Source: Eriocheir sinensis (taxonomy: Eukaryota > Arthropoda > Malacostraca > Decapoda > Varunidae). From it: a DNA stretch of 64,000 bases. Below, piece after piece: positions 50,746-60,800 of this stretch (positions are counted from its first letter, which is position 1; each line of letters opens with the position of its first letter). The notes under the pieces are model-generated. The model saw only the letters and a program-made list of their open reading frames with translations, was not told the DNA's origin and searched no databases. The DNA lies in assembly GCF_024679095.1 (NCBI RefSeq), contig NW_026112147.1, positions 113,501 to 177,500 of the forward strand. Direction: 5' to 3'. The translations under genes and the position numbers were made by a program.

Positions 50746-52750
50746 GGAGGAGGAGTACAAAGTACAAAGGAAAAGCAAACAGCAACAGACCTCTTGGTCC
50801 TAACTAGGCTGTTTGTTGTTGCTACCAACTACTCTAATCTACGAGTCAGAGACACAGGACAGCAAAGGCGAAGGCTCCTCCCACCAGTCCCTCCAGCCGA
50901 GGCTGGCATGGAAAGGAAGAATACCATATAATATAGAAAAACTACAATGGAATTTTACATGGACAGAAGGAAGATCATACACGACAACTAAGCTAACACT
51001 ACTCTCTGTTAGACCGGAGCAAAATAGCGGATGTTCGGGTTAGCATCTAAATATTTGTCCAGTCGGTTTGTGAACGTGCAAATAGCGACGTTTCGAGGCA
51101 GACCATTCCATACATTGATGACACGGTTGAAGAAGAAGTGCTTTGATTCACTTGAGTTGAAACGCTTCCTCGTTATTTTGTATCCATTGTTTCTTGTTAC
51201 ACTTGATTGAAAGACTGTAAAATAATCATGAACATTAACGTTGTCGAATCCCTTGAAAATTTTAAACTCATCTATAAGGTCACCTCTCAGCCTGTGCTGT
51301 GATAAGCTGAATAAGTTAAGTTCTTTAAGTCTGTCTTCGTACGGTTTATTTCGCAGTCTAGGGATCATTTTCGTGGCTCGACGCTGCCCCCTCTCGAGTT
51401 TATCAATATCCTTTATGTAATAGGGAGACCAAAACTGAACGCAATACTCAAGATGTGGGCGAACTAGCGAATTGTACAATGTCAATATTACTTTTTCTGA
51501 TTTGTGTTCAAATGTACGACCAATAAATCCAATCAGTTTGTTGGCAGTTTTTACTACTTCTGTGCAATGTTGACTCAGTTTGAGATCGTTCGAAATTATT
51601 ACTCCGAGATCTTTTTCTTTGTTGGCTTCAGAGAGTTGCACTCCGTTAATTTGATTATGAATACGATCGTTGTTGATTCCGATATGCATAACCTTGCACT
51701 TTTCAATATTGAAATGCATTTGCCATGTTCGTGCCCAACTACTTAAACGTTCGAGATCAGCTTGGAGGTGTTCTTTATCCATTGTCGTAGTGACTCTGCT
51801 GGCTATTTTTGTGTCGTTGGCAAATTTCGATATTTTACACGATAGCCCCTCGTCAATGTCATTTACGTACACTAAAAACAGAACAGGTACTAACACCGAC
51901 CCCTGTGGAACACCGTTTCTGACATCTCGCCAGTCAGATGATATACCATTCATAACAACTCTTTGTTTACGGTCGGTAAGCCAGTCTTTGAGCCAATTAT
52001 GAATATTACCAGGTATACCGTGAGCTTGCAATTTACTGAGGCGGTTGTGAGGGACTTTGTCAAATGCTTTCTGAAAATCCAAATATGCAATGTCTACTTA
52101 TTGACTTTCATCGTATACATTAAAGATGTAGTTGAAAAAATCGAGAAGGTTAGTCAAACAGGAACGTTTGTTTCGAAAACCATATTGCGAATCCTTAATT
52201 AGTCTGCTATCTTAAAAAAAACTTTACCATTTTTTCGCGAATGATTGTCTAAAATTTTGCACCCGATTGACGTTAGAATGATCGGTCGATAATTACCTAG
52301 TTGGGACTTATCGCCTTTTTTAAAGATAGGAGTTATGTTAGCGAGTTTCCATTCTAGTGGCACTTATCCTGTGTTTAGCGACTTTGAGAATATGCTCAGG
52401 AGGGGCTTGCTGATCTGATGTTTTGCCTCTTTAAGAATACGCGGGGATATTTTATCAGGGCCGGGCGTTTTGTTTACTTTGATATTGTCGATGATTCGTA
52501 CTGTATTACTTTCTACAGTGTCGCTAATACTACTCAAGGATGTGTCATCAATATATCTAGGGGCTTCCGGTTGCCTTTCGGATAAGATTTCTTCTGTAAA
52601 AACGGAGGCAAAAAAATCATTCAATATGTTAGCGATATCTTTATCATCATTCCTGGATTCGCCATTTACAGTTGCTATTGGGCCAATACTGGTGGTGAAA
52701 ACTTTTTTATTTCTTACGTAGGCAAAAAAATCTTTAGGATTTGCTTTAGG
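50746..52750 (-). mobile_element. CR1-like LINE (copy B), minus strand, 5' truncated
   Basis: The 3' tail (TACAAAGTACAAAGG) is at 50,757. The 3' UTR runs to 51,008 and shares blocks with 46,346-46,637; the RT domain lies upstream. The 5' breakpoint is at a (GGA)n tract near 52,750, followed by (GT)n. Its 3' end lies exactly where ORF1 of copy A is cut off, so copy B probably inserted into, or recombined with, copy A. Confidence 0.85.
51009..52750 (-). pseudogene. CR1-like reverse transcriptase with FAND active-site change
   Basis: Starts near NPKDFFAYVRNKK and continues with ILNDFFASVFTEE, KVNKTPGPDKISPRILKEA and [20 protein letters not shown], then several stops and frameshifts up to about 52,085. 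From there 357 codons are open: LDFQKAFDKVPHNRLSKL, GVPQGSVLVPVLFLVYVNDI, KFANDTKIASRVT, WQMHFNIEKCKVMHIG, EKDLGVIISNDLKLSQHCTE and RPHLEYCVQFWSPYYIKDID, ending AKHAPV-like at TAA/TAG near 51,009. The catalytic F/Y-A-D-D block reads FAND, so the first catalytic Asp is lost. The endonuclease and ORF1 are missing. Confidence 0.85.
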
Positions 52751-52828
52751 AGGAGGAGGAGGAGGAAGAGGAGGAAGAGGTGGAGGAGGAGAGGAGGACA
52801 ACATAAATAGGAAATTATTAAACGCTTT

Positions 52829-52894
<66 letters not shown>
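52751..52894. repeat. (GGA)n tract and (GT)n microsatellite
   Basis: GGA-rich repeat at 52,751-52,800, about 30 bp of unique sequence, then ~31 GT units at 52,832-52,894. Confidence 0.96.
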
Positions 52895-52896
<2 letters not shown>

Positions 52897-53050
52897 TTCT
52901 GTACACACATTTTTTCGCAGCTTCAAAACTTTCCCAAATTTCAACTTTTTTCTGTCTTTTCGGCATCGAACAAAAGATTGATATCACCAAAACTTTCCCT
53001 CACTGTCAGCGCCTTCGTATTTTTTTCTTTTATATATAGACGAATCGAAG

Positions 53051-53056
<6 letters not shown>

Positions 53057-53093
<37 letters not shown>

Positions 53094-53110
53094 CCCCCCC
53101 CCCCCCCCCG
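53057..53110. repeat. (CT)n followed by poly-C
   Basis: CT dinucleotide run of ~35 bp followed by 19 C. Confidence 0.97.
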
Positions 53111-53560
53111 TGCGATGGTTCTCTCCCAGGTATTAAAAATCTTCAATATCGAGTTTTCAAGCCTGACCCTTCCGGCGATGTACCTTGCAAGTCCCCGATC
53201 AAACCTTTCCGTCTTTACGTATCAAATATCGTTTTTCTCGTGCTGGAAATTAGTTATACACACCCGTATCCTCAGAACAAGCTTCCTATATTTTAACAAT
53301 GGGCAGCAGTGATATCGTTCTGTCATTTGTCCGCAATGAATGACTTTAAACGAGTATCCAGGGAAGTGTAGAGGTCGATGCTTGTTAGTAGCGATAGAGC
53401 TCTTGCCCCTTTGTGTGTGTGTGCCCTTGTGTGCTCATGGGATGCCTTAGCAGGCAGACCATCAGGACAGAAGCACTATACTCTAAGGGCGTTGGCAAAA
53501 ACTCAACCAGCTCTGCAAAACATTGAAGAACGAAACTCATAGGAAGTCTGTAGCCCTGGA
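53111..53560. other. Unique-looking non-coding sequence
   Basis: No repeat family or domain recognised. Confidence 0.5.
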
Positions 53561-53781
53561 TTGGTATTCTCAGACGCTTTCGCCTCTCACATCAACGATT
53601 TCCAAAGGTCAAAGAGGTGATCAATCGGGTTCTAATGAGTGTTTTTATAGGTTCACGGTACAGAAGAAGGGTCAGCGTACCACCAGGGCCATTTAACTAA
53701 CCCTGGAAATGTCCAAAACTCCTACGAAAACCGTGTCAAATATGTGTGCTTGCATGGGCGCGGAAGAGTTTGAGTATGGCC
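53561..53781 (+). mobile_element. DR-1 dispersed element copy, near full length
   Basis: Begins GGTATTCTCAGACGCTTTCG. It continues CTCACATCAACGATTTCC, GGTGATCAATCGGGTTCTAA, TTCACGGTACAGAAGAAGGG and CCACCAGGGCCATTTAAC, and ends CGGAAGAGTTTGAGTATGG. One of the copies closest to the family consensus. Confidence 0.87.
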
Positions 53782-54260
53782 TCTGATTAGCTGGTGTTTT
53801 GAGGAAGACGGAGAAGGAAGAAAAATAAGTAACACTAGTTTATTCTCTTCTCGCTGGCAAAAACTTCAGCATTGTCAAAAAAAAAAAAAAACGAAAATCA
53901 AAAGAAATCTTCATCCCTGATTAGCTTAAGTTTTTATGGGCGAAGGTTGGGAAGGATGGAAAATACAGGGTCTTCTGAGGGTGAATCTGTACGCACGAGA
54001 CTCGGGGAGGCAGAGCCTTCCCTTGTGATGGAGGCGACAAGGCTGCCTTCTGGGTGCAGGCGAGGCGGGAAAGATGGGGTAAAAAGTTTGAAGTATTTTG
54101 GCGAGGCGCCGGAGGTCACTAGGAGAGTTAGAAACGGTAAGGTGCTGACACTCCTTGTTCCGGAAAGTTTGGAGAGTGTCGAAAAGTAGATTGGGCTCGA
54201 TTTTGGGGAGAATATTACGGAGTTACTGATTTTTTAACTGCCTCTCTCTTTTATTGGTCT
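53782..54260. other. Unclassified sequence with a ~100-codon open frame
   Basis: A plus-strand frame runs from just after an A15 run at 53,877 to TAG at 54,187. It has no recognisable domain and its start is within poly-A derived lysines. I do not support it as a gene. Confidence 0.4.
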
Positions 54261-54261
54261 A

Positions 54262-54830
54262 TACTTGTAAGGAAAGTTGTATTGTCTTTTTCTTTTTAGC
54301 TACTAGATATGCGCTTTTAATATAATGGAGCTCATACGCCTGTAGCAGACGCTCAGCTGTGAACGCTTTGGCCCAAACGGAAGAGTGTGTGATACAGAAC
54401 AGTGGTCAGTAAAGGAGGTGCTGGCAAGTTAAGAGCACGGTGTCTTCTCTTACCTTTCTTTCATTTATAGGTCACCATGGAAAGTTGTATTGGGCTATCT
54501 AGCTCCCAACCATACACCTGCACCAGACACTCAGCTGTGAGTGCTCTGCCCAGAAAGAACAGTGTGTGATTAAGAACAGTGGTCAGTAAAGGAGGTGCTG
54601 GCAAGTTGAGAGCACGGTGTCATCTCTGAATTGCCTTTCTTGTATAAGTTACCAAGGAAAATTGTATTGGGTTTTCTGGTTGATGGATAGACGATTGTAC
54701 CCGACGCTCAGCTGTAAATGCACTGCCCAGACGGAACAGTGTGTGATATAGAACAGTGGTCAGTAGATGAGGTGCTGGCAAGTTGTGGGCAGCGTCACTA
54801 ACTTGGTATTGATGGAAAACATTACTCGTG
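54262..54830. repeat. Tandem repeat, ~180-210 bp unit, three copies
   Basis: Keyed by GGAAAGTTGTATTG at about 54,271, 54,480 and 54,657 (AATT variant). Each is followed by GACGCTCAGCTGTGAA-like and AGTGTGTGATA(C/T)AGAACAG segments, GGTCAGTAAAGGAGGTGCTG and GCAAGTT(A/G)AGAGCACGG. Not coding. Confidence 0.9.
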
Positions 54831-54964
54831 GCGACACAAACACCTCGACGCTCCACCACACGCCTCATGTGTTTATTTTTATGTCCTTTGTTGTGGGAAG
54901 AATCTTTTATCTCCGTCCCTCAAGTTCACAATGAAAGAAAAGTTGTTAGAAAAAGATGTCTATT

Positions 54965-54965
<1 letters not shown>

Positions 54966-55035
<70 letters not shown>
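54966..55035. repeat. (GA)n microsatellite
   Basis: About 35 GA units. Confidence 0.98.
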
Positions 55036-55039
<4 letters not shown>

Positions 55040-55399
55040 CTCGTTTGTTGTTACCATCATTCATAGTACCTCTATATAAACAGAGGTCTACCACATGAGG
55101 TCGTTCAGTGACACGCGGCGCACTGGTGCTAGCCTGTCTGGGTCACGGCGCCACCGACCCGCCAGCCAGCACAGGTGATGGCCGTCCACGATGGGAACCT
55201 TTTTACCTGTGTTTCCGGCCCCGTAATGGTTCCATGAAATCCCGAGCACTTAAAGTATTTACCGGGTCGTGAAGGCATAGTTTTGGAGCGTAATATCGGG
55301 AAACGATTTTGCGGAGGCAATGAACTATGTAGCGAATATCAAGCAGATTTTTTGACACGAAAGTAACGGGTAATGTTTAGCGAGGCAAGTGTTTGTTTT
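55036..55399. other. Unique-looking non-coding sequence
   Basis: No recognised feature. Confidence 0.5.
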
Positions 55400-55645
55400 G
55401 AAATGTAAATAAATGTAGGTTTGTGGCAAATGCAGGAAGTGGAGACAAGTTAATGCTGTTTGGTGTGTATAGGAGTATTTATTTATATACTTATTTATTT
55501 ATTTTGCCACGTGAGCAACGGATGATCTTCAGCGATGCAATGTTTATTTCTAAGTGTAAATAAATGCGGGTTTCTGACAAATTTAGGGAGTGGAGACAAG
55601 TTAAGGCTGTTTGGTGTGTGTGTATTTATTTATTTGTTTATTTAT
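55400..55645. repeat. Tandem duplication with TTTA-rich tracts
   Basis: Two copies sharing GTGGAGACAAGTTAA and GCTGTTTGGTGTGTGT plus following (ATTT)n sequence, offset by about 155 bp. Both also share a TGTAAATAAATG segment. Confidence 0.8.
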
Positions 55646-55728
55646 TCTTTTATAGGGCGTGCTGTTCTATTTCAAATGGTAAGGTTTGGGCTCCTTGCGA
55701 CAGTATCATGATCAGGAACATTGATACC

Positions 55729-55915
55729 CGTGTTCTTAAACGCCCCGCGCCTCGGTTCGCCTGTTTGAAAAGACTCTCGTAAAAGTTCCGGGCGTTTTCA
55801 TGGAATGTTTTATGTTCATAGTGATAGTTTGACACGGCTTTCGCGTCTTGAATGAGAAAATCACCCACGACAACCCGGTTAGTCTTCTCTGTGGCCTTGA
55901 AGAATAGTCGTAATG
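55729..55915 (-). mobile_element. DR-1 copy, diverged (minus strand)
   Basis: Shows GTGTTCTTAAACGCCCCG at the left, then TAGTGATAGTTTGACACGG and TTCTCTGTGGCCTTGAAGAA in the order expected for a reversed DR-1, with more divergence than other copies. Confidence 0.55.
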
Positions 55916-56284
55916 GGAGCACGGTACGTTTAGGAATATGAACCTCAGTCTGTCTTTTTATATAACACAGACACGGAACTTGATAATAAAACACATGCTA
56001 ACCGGCTTGAATACACGGGATTACCATTGCGAAACACGTCTTGGGTCGGTAAGTGGCTTGATTGTGGAGTTCCTGAGCGTGAAATTCAGTCTGTGAGAAG
56101 TGAAACATTCGAGTCGGGTCACTGCGAGGCAAGGCGGGTGGGAGGCGGGTAAGCAGTGTGGCAGCGCTTCGTTTTGCATGGCCTCGCCCCCGCCACGCCA
56201 GGCATATCAGGGCGGGCTGCATATACCCAGTCTCTCTACGGGTTTGTGGTCCCTGAGTGAAGACGCTCGGCTGTAGCTTCGAAA

Positions 56285-56720
56285 CTATCCACGGGGCATT
56301 CTGGAAAATACCCTCATTGTAATTCCTTTTCAAAGTTACCCTAAATGTACTACTTCTAAACCTAACCAAACCTTTCCTGACCTAACCTAACCTAGACTGA
56401 GCTTGCCTAACCTAACCTGATATAACATAAACCTGAGCTAATCTAACCTGAGCTAATCTAACCTAACCTAGGCTAACCTAACGTAACCTAACCAAACGAG
56501 CTAACCGAACGTAACTTAACCTAACGTAACCTTCCCTGTTCAAGAGTGGGCACCCCATATCATTAGGTATATAGGAAATACCTTAACCACTGGGTGCTCT
56601 GGAAAATACTCTCATTTTAGTTCCCACTCAAAATTTCCTCATATGACTACAACGAAACCTAACATAAGCCATCCTAACCTAGCCTAACGCAACCTGCCCT
56701 GTTCAAGAGTGGGCGCCACA
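56285..56720. repeat. Degenerate (CCTAA)n-rich duplicated segment
   Basis: Two copies of a block with GGGCATTCTGGAAAATACC or GGGTGCTCTGGAAAATACT and CTGTTCAAGAGTGGGC, separated by a run of CCTAACCTAACC-type sequence (56,365-56,540). The CCTAA motif is the complement of the TTAGG arthropod telomere repeat, but it is too degenerate to be a telomere. Confidence 0.75.
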
Positions 56721-56820
56721 TACCAGTAGAGATTGGGAATATGCGGGCTGACTGGCCGAGGGTCGACACTCAGATGAACGGTAATTTGATCCGGGACTCA
56801 CAGGTGTTGCTCGTTGCTGG

Positions 56821-57090
56821 CCTGAATGGGACGAGGCTCTGGACATGATGGCTTGGTGCTGTGAGGGAGGGCCGCTACGGAAGCCAAAGTAGAGGGGGGA
56901 GGAGGGAACCTGTCCTTCGTAATGGTTACTCTTTATGTTTAGTGAGCGTATCAGTGTTCGGTGGGGCAGTACACGGCTCAGCACTGCATGAGGCTGTACA
57001 AGGGAGGGGGACAGCCTGACATTATCCTTCATAATGATAACTCTTCTTCTTAGTGAGATCTTCAGTTTTCTGTGAGGCAGTACAAGATTT
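56821..57090. repeat. Imperfect direct duplication
   Basis: Two related blocks with GGGAGGAGGGAACCTGTCCTT or GGGAGGGGGACAGCCTGACA-type sequence, followed by TTCRTAATG(G/A)TTACTCTT-type sequence and (G/A)GGCAGTACA. Not coding. Confidence 0.55.
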
Positions 57091-57110
57091 AGTTCTCTGT
57101 TAGGCAATAT

Positions 57111-57190
57111 ATTAGGAGCAGCGTTTAGCGGGCTTTTTTTTCTCCACTTGTTTTATGCCCTTGAGCTGCTTCCTTTCCTGTAAAAAAAAT
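57111..57190 (+). mobile_element. Jockey-like LINE 3' UTR remnant
   Basis: GGAGCAGCGTTTAGCGGGCT, CCCTTGAGCTGCTTCCTTTC and a short A run match the 3' UTR of the element at 43,446-45,012. Confidence 0.7.
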
Positions 57191-57542
57191 GTACAAGGTT
57201 TAGTCCTCTACTAGGCAGTGCAAGTAGTGCTCTATGAGGCAGTACGAGTTGTGATGTAGACTCAGCTCTCACACGTACTAACTTCTCTTCTCTGTTGGAT
57301 CGGTAATGATGTAAAATATCTCTCGTCGCCCCGCCGCAGCAAGTTTTGACGTCTCGCCGAGGCCGCCCGCTGCCGATCATTGTTTATTTCTTTTGGAGTT
57401 GGAGTGATCCATCAATTCTTAGTAACACAACGAAGCTTTCTGTCTTTACTATTGTTTTTACAGCAATGGGAGAAGCTCAAGAACAACAAAAACGGAAAAC
57501 AAAAGCCCGCTAAGCAATGTTCCAGCAACAAGAGTACTGAGC

Positions 57543-57740
57543 CCGTATTCTCAGACGCTTCCGCCTCTCACATCAACAAGCTTCAAAGGCCAAAAAAGTG
57601 ATCAATCGCGTTCTAGTAAGTGTGTTCTTAGGATCACGGTACAGAAGAAGGGTCAGAAAATTACCCATGGAAAGGCCCACAACTCCTACGAAAGCCTTGT
57701 CAAATGTGTGTGCCTAAGCGCCGAAATGTTTAAGAATATG
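57543..57740 (+). mobile_element. DR-1 dispersed element copy (plus)
   Basis: From CGTATTCTCAGACGCTTCCG through ATCAACAAGCTTCAAAGGCC, GTGATCAATCGCGTTCTAGT and CACGGTACAGAAGAAGGGTC to GCCGAAATGTTTAAGAATAT. The internal CCAGGGCCATAAAACTA block is deleted. Confidence 0.87.
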
Positions 57741-58165
57741 ACCCCAGAACGAGTGGCCAGAAGAGAGGTCACTGCATGTCAGTTGGAGAGGTGTCTTGAT
57801 ACCACCGTTGCCATATTATCGTACTCAGAGCACAGTATTTACCTGTCTCTGACGCCTAACTATTGCCAAGAAACATCAGGCTCTAACTCTTTTAAGGATA
57901 AATATAAATGAGTTTCGTTACTGGAGCCCAGAAGACAGTTTTGGGGTAGGAAGTCGGGAAATATAAGCGGCTGAGTACGATAATCTGGCAACGTTGCTTG
58001 ATAATCCCTTCACGTTCAAGTTCAAGTCCAATGCAGGAGAAAATACAGACAGAGGGAGGCTATTCCAGAATTTACTAGCGAAAAGGATGAAAGACTTGAG
58101 ATGCTGCATGGTGAACTCTTGCATAAGGGATTCGGGCGGCATGGGGGTGAGCTAGAATAGAAAGT
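57741..58165 (-). mobile_element. Jockey-like LINE 3' fragment, split by a MITE
   Basis: On the minus strand, right part first: CTTATGCAAGAGTTCACCAT, TTTCATCCTTTTCGCTAGTA, TTCTGGAATAGCCTCC and GTATTTTCTCCTGCA, matching the 43,446-45,012 element. After the MITE the left part resumes with ATCAAGACACCTCTCC, GTGACCTCTCTTCTGG and CCACT, which matches the next bases of the same LINE. Confidence 0.8.
57801..57997. mobile_element. 197-bp MITE (family M197) with TTGAT target duplication
   Basis: The left end, CCGTTGCCATATTATCGTAC plus TCAG, is the inverted partner of the right end, whose complement reads CGTTGCCAGATTATCGTACT plus CAG. TTGAT lies on both sides (57,796-57,800 and 57,998-58,002). The element interrupts a LINE fragment, which makes the insertion boundaries certain. 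No coding capacity. A second copy of the same length lies at 63,411-63,607 in the opposite orientation. Confidence 0.88.
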
Positions 58166-58550
58166 CGTGAGTGTCGGCAGCTGCCTCTCACCGCGTCGTG
58201 CCTGTCAGTCGTGAGGTGCTTTGGTTGGGGCAGGTCGTAGCCTCGGCCAAACGTGACAGTGTATGTAACAGAGAGAGAGAGAGAGAGTGAGTGAGTGAGT
58301 GTGTGTGCGTGCGTGCTTGTAGATATTTATTTCCCCGCTATTCCGATCATTTTTGCCTCACGAAATTATGGACGTCCGCGGCGGGGCTTAAAATTTACTG
58401 GCGACTTACAATGGGCGGGACACTGGATGGGTAATACTCCTCTCTGTATCAGAACCGGCGGCTGAGGGCGTGCTTGTGCGCCTTCTGTTGTGGAGTGGTG
58501 GAAGAATTGTATTTTTTTCGATCCATATGTTTTTTCTCTCTCCACCCATC
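58166..58550. other. Unique-looking sequence with short (GA)n/(GT)n
   Basis: A short GA-rich run lies at 58,268-58,290. No gene is visible. Confidence 0.5.
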
Positions 58551-58640
58551 AGAGACTCAAGGGCTAATGCGACGGAGATGAGCACCGAGGCCACGCGCAG
58601 CAATGTGATCATATGCCCCTTATTTATCTTTTTTTTTTTT
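58551..58640 (+). mobile_element. SINE-2 3' body fragment
   Basis: AAGGGCTAATGCGACGGAGA, TGAGCACCGAGGCCACGCGC and AGCAATGTGATCATATGCC match the body end of the minus-strand SINE-2 copy at 42,182-42,396. Followed by a T run. Confidence 0.7.
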
Positions 58641-58674
58641 TTTACTCTTTTGTCCACTCGTCTGTATTCTCTGT

Positions 58675-58735
58675 TATGGGGCAGATAAGCTTTTTTTTTT
58701 TTTTTGCTTGAGCTGCTTCCTTTACTGAAAAAAAA
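58675..58735 (+). mobile_element. Jockey-like LINE 3' UTR remnant
   Basis: GGGGCAGATAAGC, a T run, CTTGAGCTGCTTCCTTTACT and an A run, as in the 3' UTR of the 43,446-45,012 element. Confidence 0.65.
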
Positions 58736-59268
58736 TCTATGTATACTTATTTTTTTTTGGCGGTTTTGAACATATATATTGACCTTCTTTACTGAGTGTA
58801 GGAAGAACTTAACATTTTTCTATCTGTATACATCATTTCCTCTCTCTATCTATCTATCCATCTCTTTGTCTGTCTCTATATATAGCAATTTCTCTCCCTC
58901 CACACATTAGCTTTATATACTTAACGTGGCGGAACATTAAGTGGTGCAAAGTTCCACAGAGGAAATCTTCAGTCACTTCTTCGGCGTCTTTTTATTTCCT
59001 TCCATTCTTGCATTCATCGCTACGGAAAACTCGAGGCCAGCGAGTGATCTTCAAAGCTCAGTTCGCGCCCCATCCAAGCAGCACCGGGTCCCAATAGCCT
59101 AGTTTCCCTTGTGTCGCCTCTTCCTCACGAGCAAAGTAAATGCCAGTCCGCGGGATGCACACAACTCTTCGTGCTGTGAGGAGGCTCGGGAATGGGTCGC
59201 GAGGGTGTTGCTTTCAGGAGAACCAGGAGGCGGTGGGGAGAGTTTGGAGGACACAGAACTTTGGGTTG
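58736..59268. other. Unique-looking sequence with TCTATC-type tract
   Basis: A short (TCTA)n-like tract lies near 58,845-58,885. No gene is visible. Confidence 0.5.
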
Positions 59269-59450
59269 ATATTCTCAGACGCTTCCGCCTCTCACCTCTC
59301 ACATCAACTATTTCCCAGGGCCGAAAAGGAGGTCAATCGGGTTCTAATGAGCGTTCTTTTAGGTTCATGGTACAGAAGAAGAGTCACACTACCACTACGG
59401 CCATAAAACTACCCGTAGAAATGACCCGAACACCTACGATGGAACGGTGT
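59269..59450 (+). mobile_element. DR-1 copy, 3' end diverged
   Basis: ATATTCTCAGACGCTTCCGC, GGCCGAAAAGGAGGTCAATC, GGTTCATGGTACAGAAGAAG and GGCCATAAAACTACCC are clear. The usual 3' end is lost here; a separate 3' end lies at 59,817-59,875. Confidence 0.8.
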
Positions 59451-59816
59451 ACCGGGGGGCGTTTAAAGGCGTTGATTAAGACTCAGCTTCCTTTAGGCGA
59501 ATATATTCTTAAGCCTATATGTACAGCAGCGTCTGATCGAGAGAGACTGCAGGTGTGTGTCAGTCGGACTCTCGTGAAGGAGTGACGAGTTACAGATTGG
59601 AAAATAATGAAGTTACAATTGGTCACGTATGTCAAGGTGACCTCTAAGCTTGATGAAATGCTTTGTATACAAGCTGAGACGGTAAACACTGACGGACGAC
59701 ATTCCTATAAGGTGGCGTGATCTATCTGTCGTGGTTTTTTTCCATTGACAATTGTATGCCTAATTCGTGGTGATATTAAATAATAATAATAATAATAATA
59801 CATTGATATCCTACTA
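59451..59816. other. Unique-looking sequence with (AAT)n
   Basis: A short (AAT)n tract lies at about 59,777-59,799. No gene is visible. It may be DNA inserted into or replacing the middle of a DR-1 copy. Confidence 0.45.
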
Positions 59817-59875
59817 TAACAACGAAACCCATGTCAACTATGTGTACTTGGGCGCCTAAAGGTTTGGGAATATGG
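59817..59875 (+). mobile_element. DR-1 3' end fragment
   Basis: AACGAAACCCATGTCAACTA, TGTGTACTTGGGCGCCTAAA and GGTTTGGGAATATGG correspond to the last ~60 bp of DR-1. Confidence 0.65.
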
Positions 59876-59989
59876 GCCCTGGGTCGCTCGCTTTGAAGGT
59901 CGCTGTCTCAGAGGATGCGGCACTGACCGAGGAGGCGCCGAAGAAGTGATTGACGATTTCATTTAATGGTACCACTGAATGTCCCCTGC

Positions 59990-60800
59990 GTCAAATATAT
60001 GAAGATGATGTTCGGAGAGAAAAGGATATAGAAGAGAGAAAAGAAGTGAAGCTCATCCTGCACTAGAAAAAAGGGAGATATATATGAAACTAATCTGAGG
60101 AGAGAGAAAAAAATGAAAGAAATAAACAAAATGGTGAAGTTCATCCTACATTAAAAGAAAAGGTGAAAAATAGATTATAAGCCACCGTAGCAAACAGAGA
60201 GACATTCGTTTCCGAATTTTCTGCCCATTGTTAAGTCTGGTGGGTAGAGAGAGAAAAAAATATAGATAGAAAAAGAGAAGCTCGTCCTGCACACTATAAG
60301 AAAAAGTGAAAAATAAATAGACATTCCCTTTCGAGTCTTCTGCCTGTCGTAAAGTCTCAAAGTCTCTCGTTCAGTCATCCACAGTCACAGCCGCCTCAGG
60401 CCAGCCACCCATCCTGCACTCTATATAACAAAGGTGAAAAAAAGGTTCTAAGTCACCGTAGGAAGTAAAGACATTCCCTTTCCAGTTTTCTGCCAATTCT
60501 GAAGTTTTTTTTCTTCAGTCAGCCACTCCATCAGCCATCCAACCTGAACCAGTCTTGCATTTTATAAACCAAAGTGAAAAAAAAGGTTCTAAGTCACCGT
60601 AGGAAGTAAAGACACATTCCCTTTCTAGTTATCCGCCAATGCTGATTTTTTTCCCTTCAGTCAGCCACTCCATCAGCCATCCAACCAGAACCAGTCGTAC
60701 ATTCTTTGAAACAAAGGTGGAAAAAAAAGTTCTAAGTCACCGTAGGAAATTCATACACATTCCCTTTCTAGTTTTCCGCAAATTCTAAAGTTTTGCCTTC
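59990..60800. repeat. Tandem repeat, ~127-143 bp unit, about five copies
   Basis: Keyed by GTGAAAAA starts at about 60,163, 60,306, 60,433, 60,573 and 60,716, with TTCTAAGTCACCGTAGGAA, ACATTCCCTTTC and CAGCCACTCCATCAGCCATC. The three right-hand copies are most alike; the left copies are degraded. Not coding. Confidence 0.9.

Noticed and set aside
53872..54189. ~100-codon plus-strand frame after a poly-A run
   Set aside because: No recognisable domain, a lysine-rich start from poly-A, and an open frame also on the opposite strand; length is within chance in GC-richer sequence.
56285..56720. Chromosome end
   Set aside because: The CCTAA motifs are degenerate, short and flanked on both sides by ordinary interspersed repeats.
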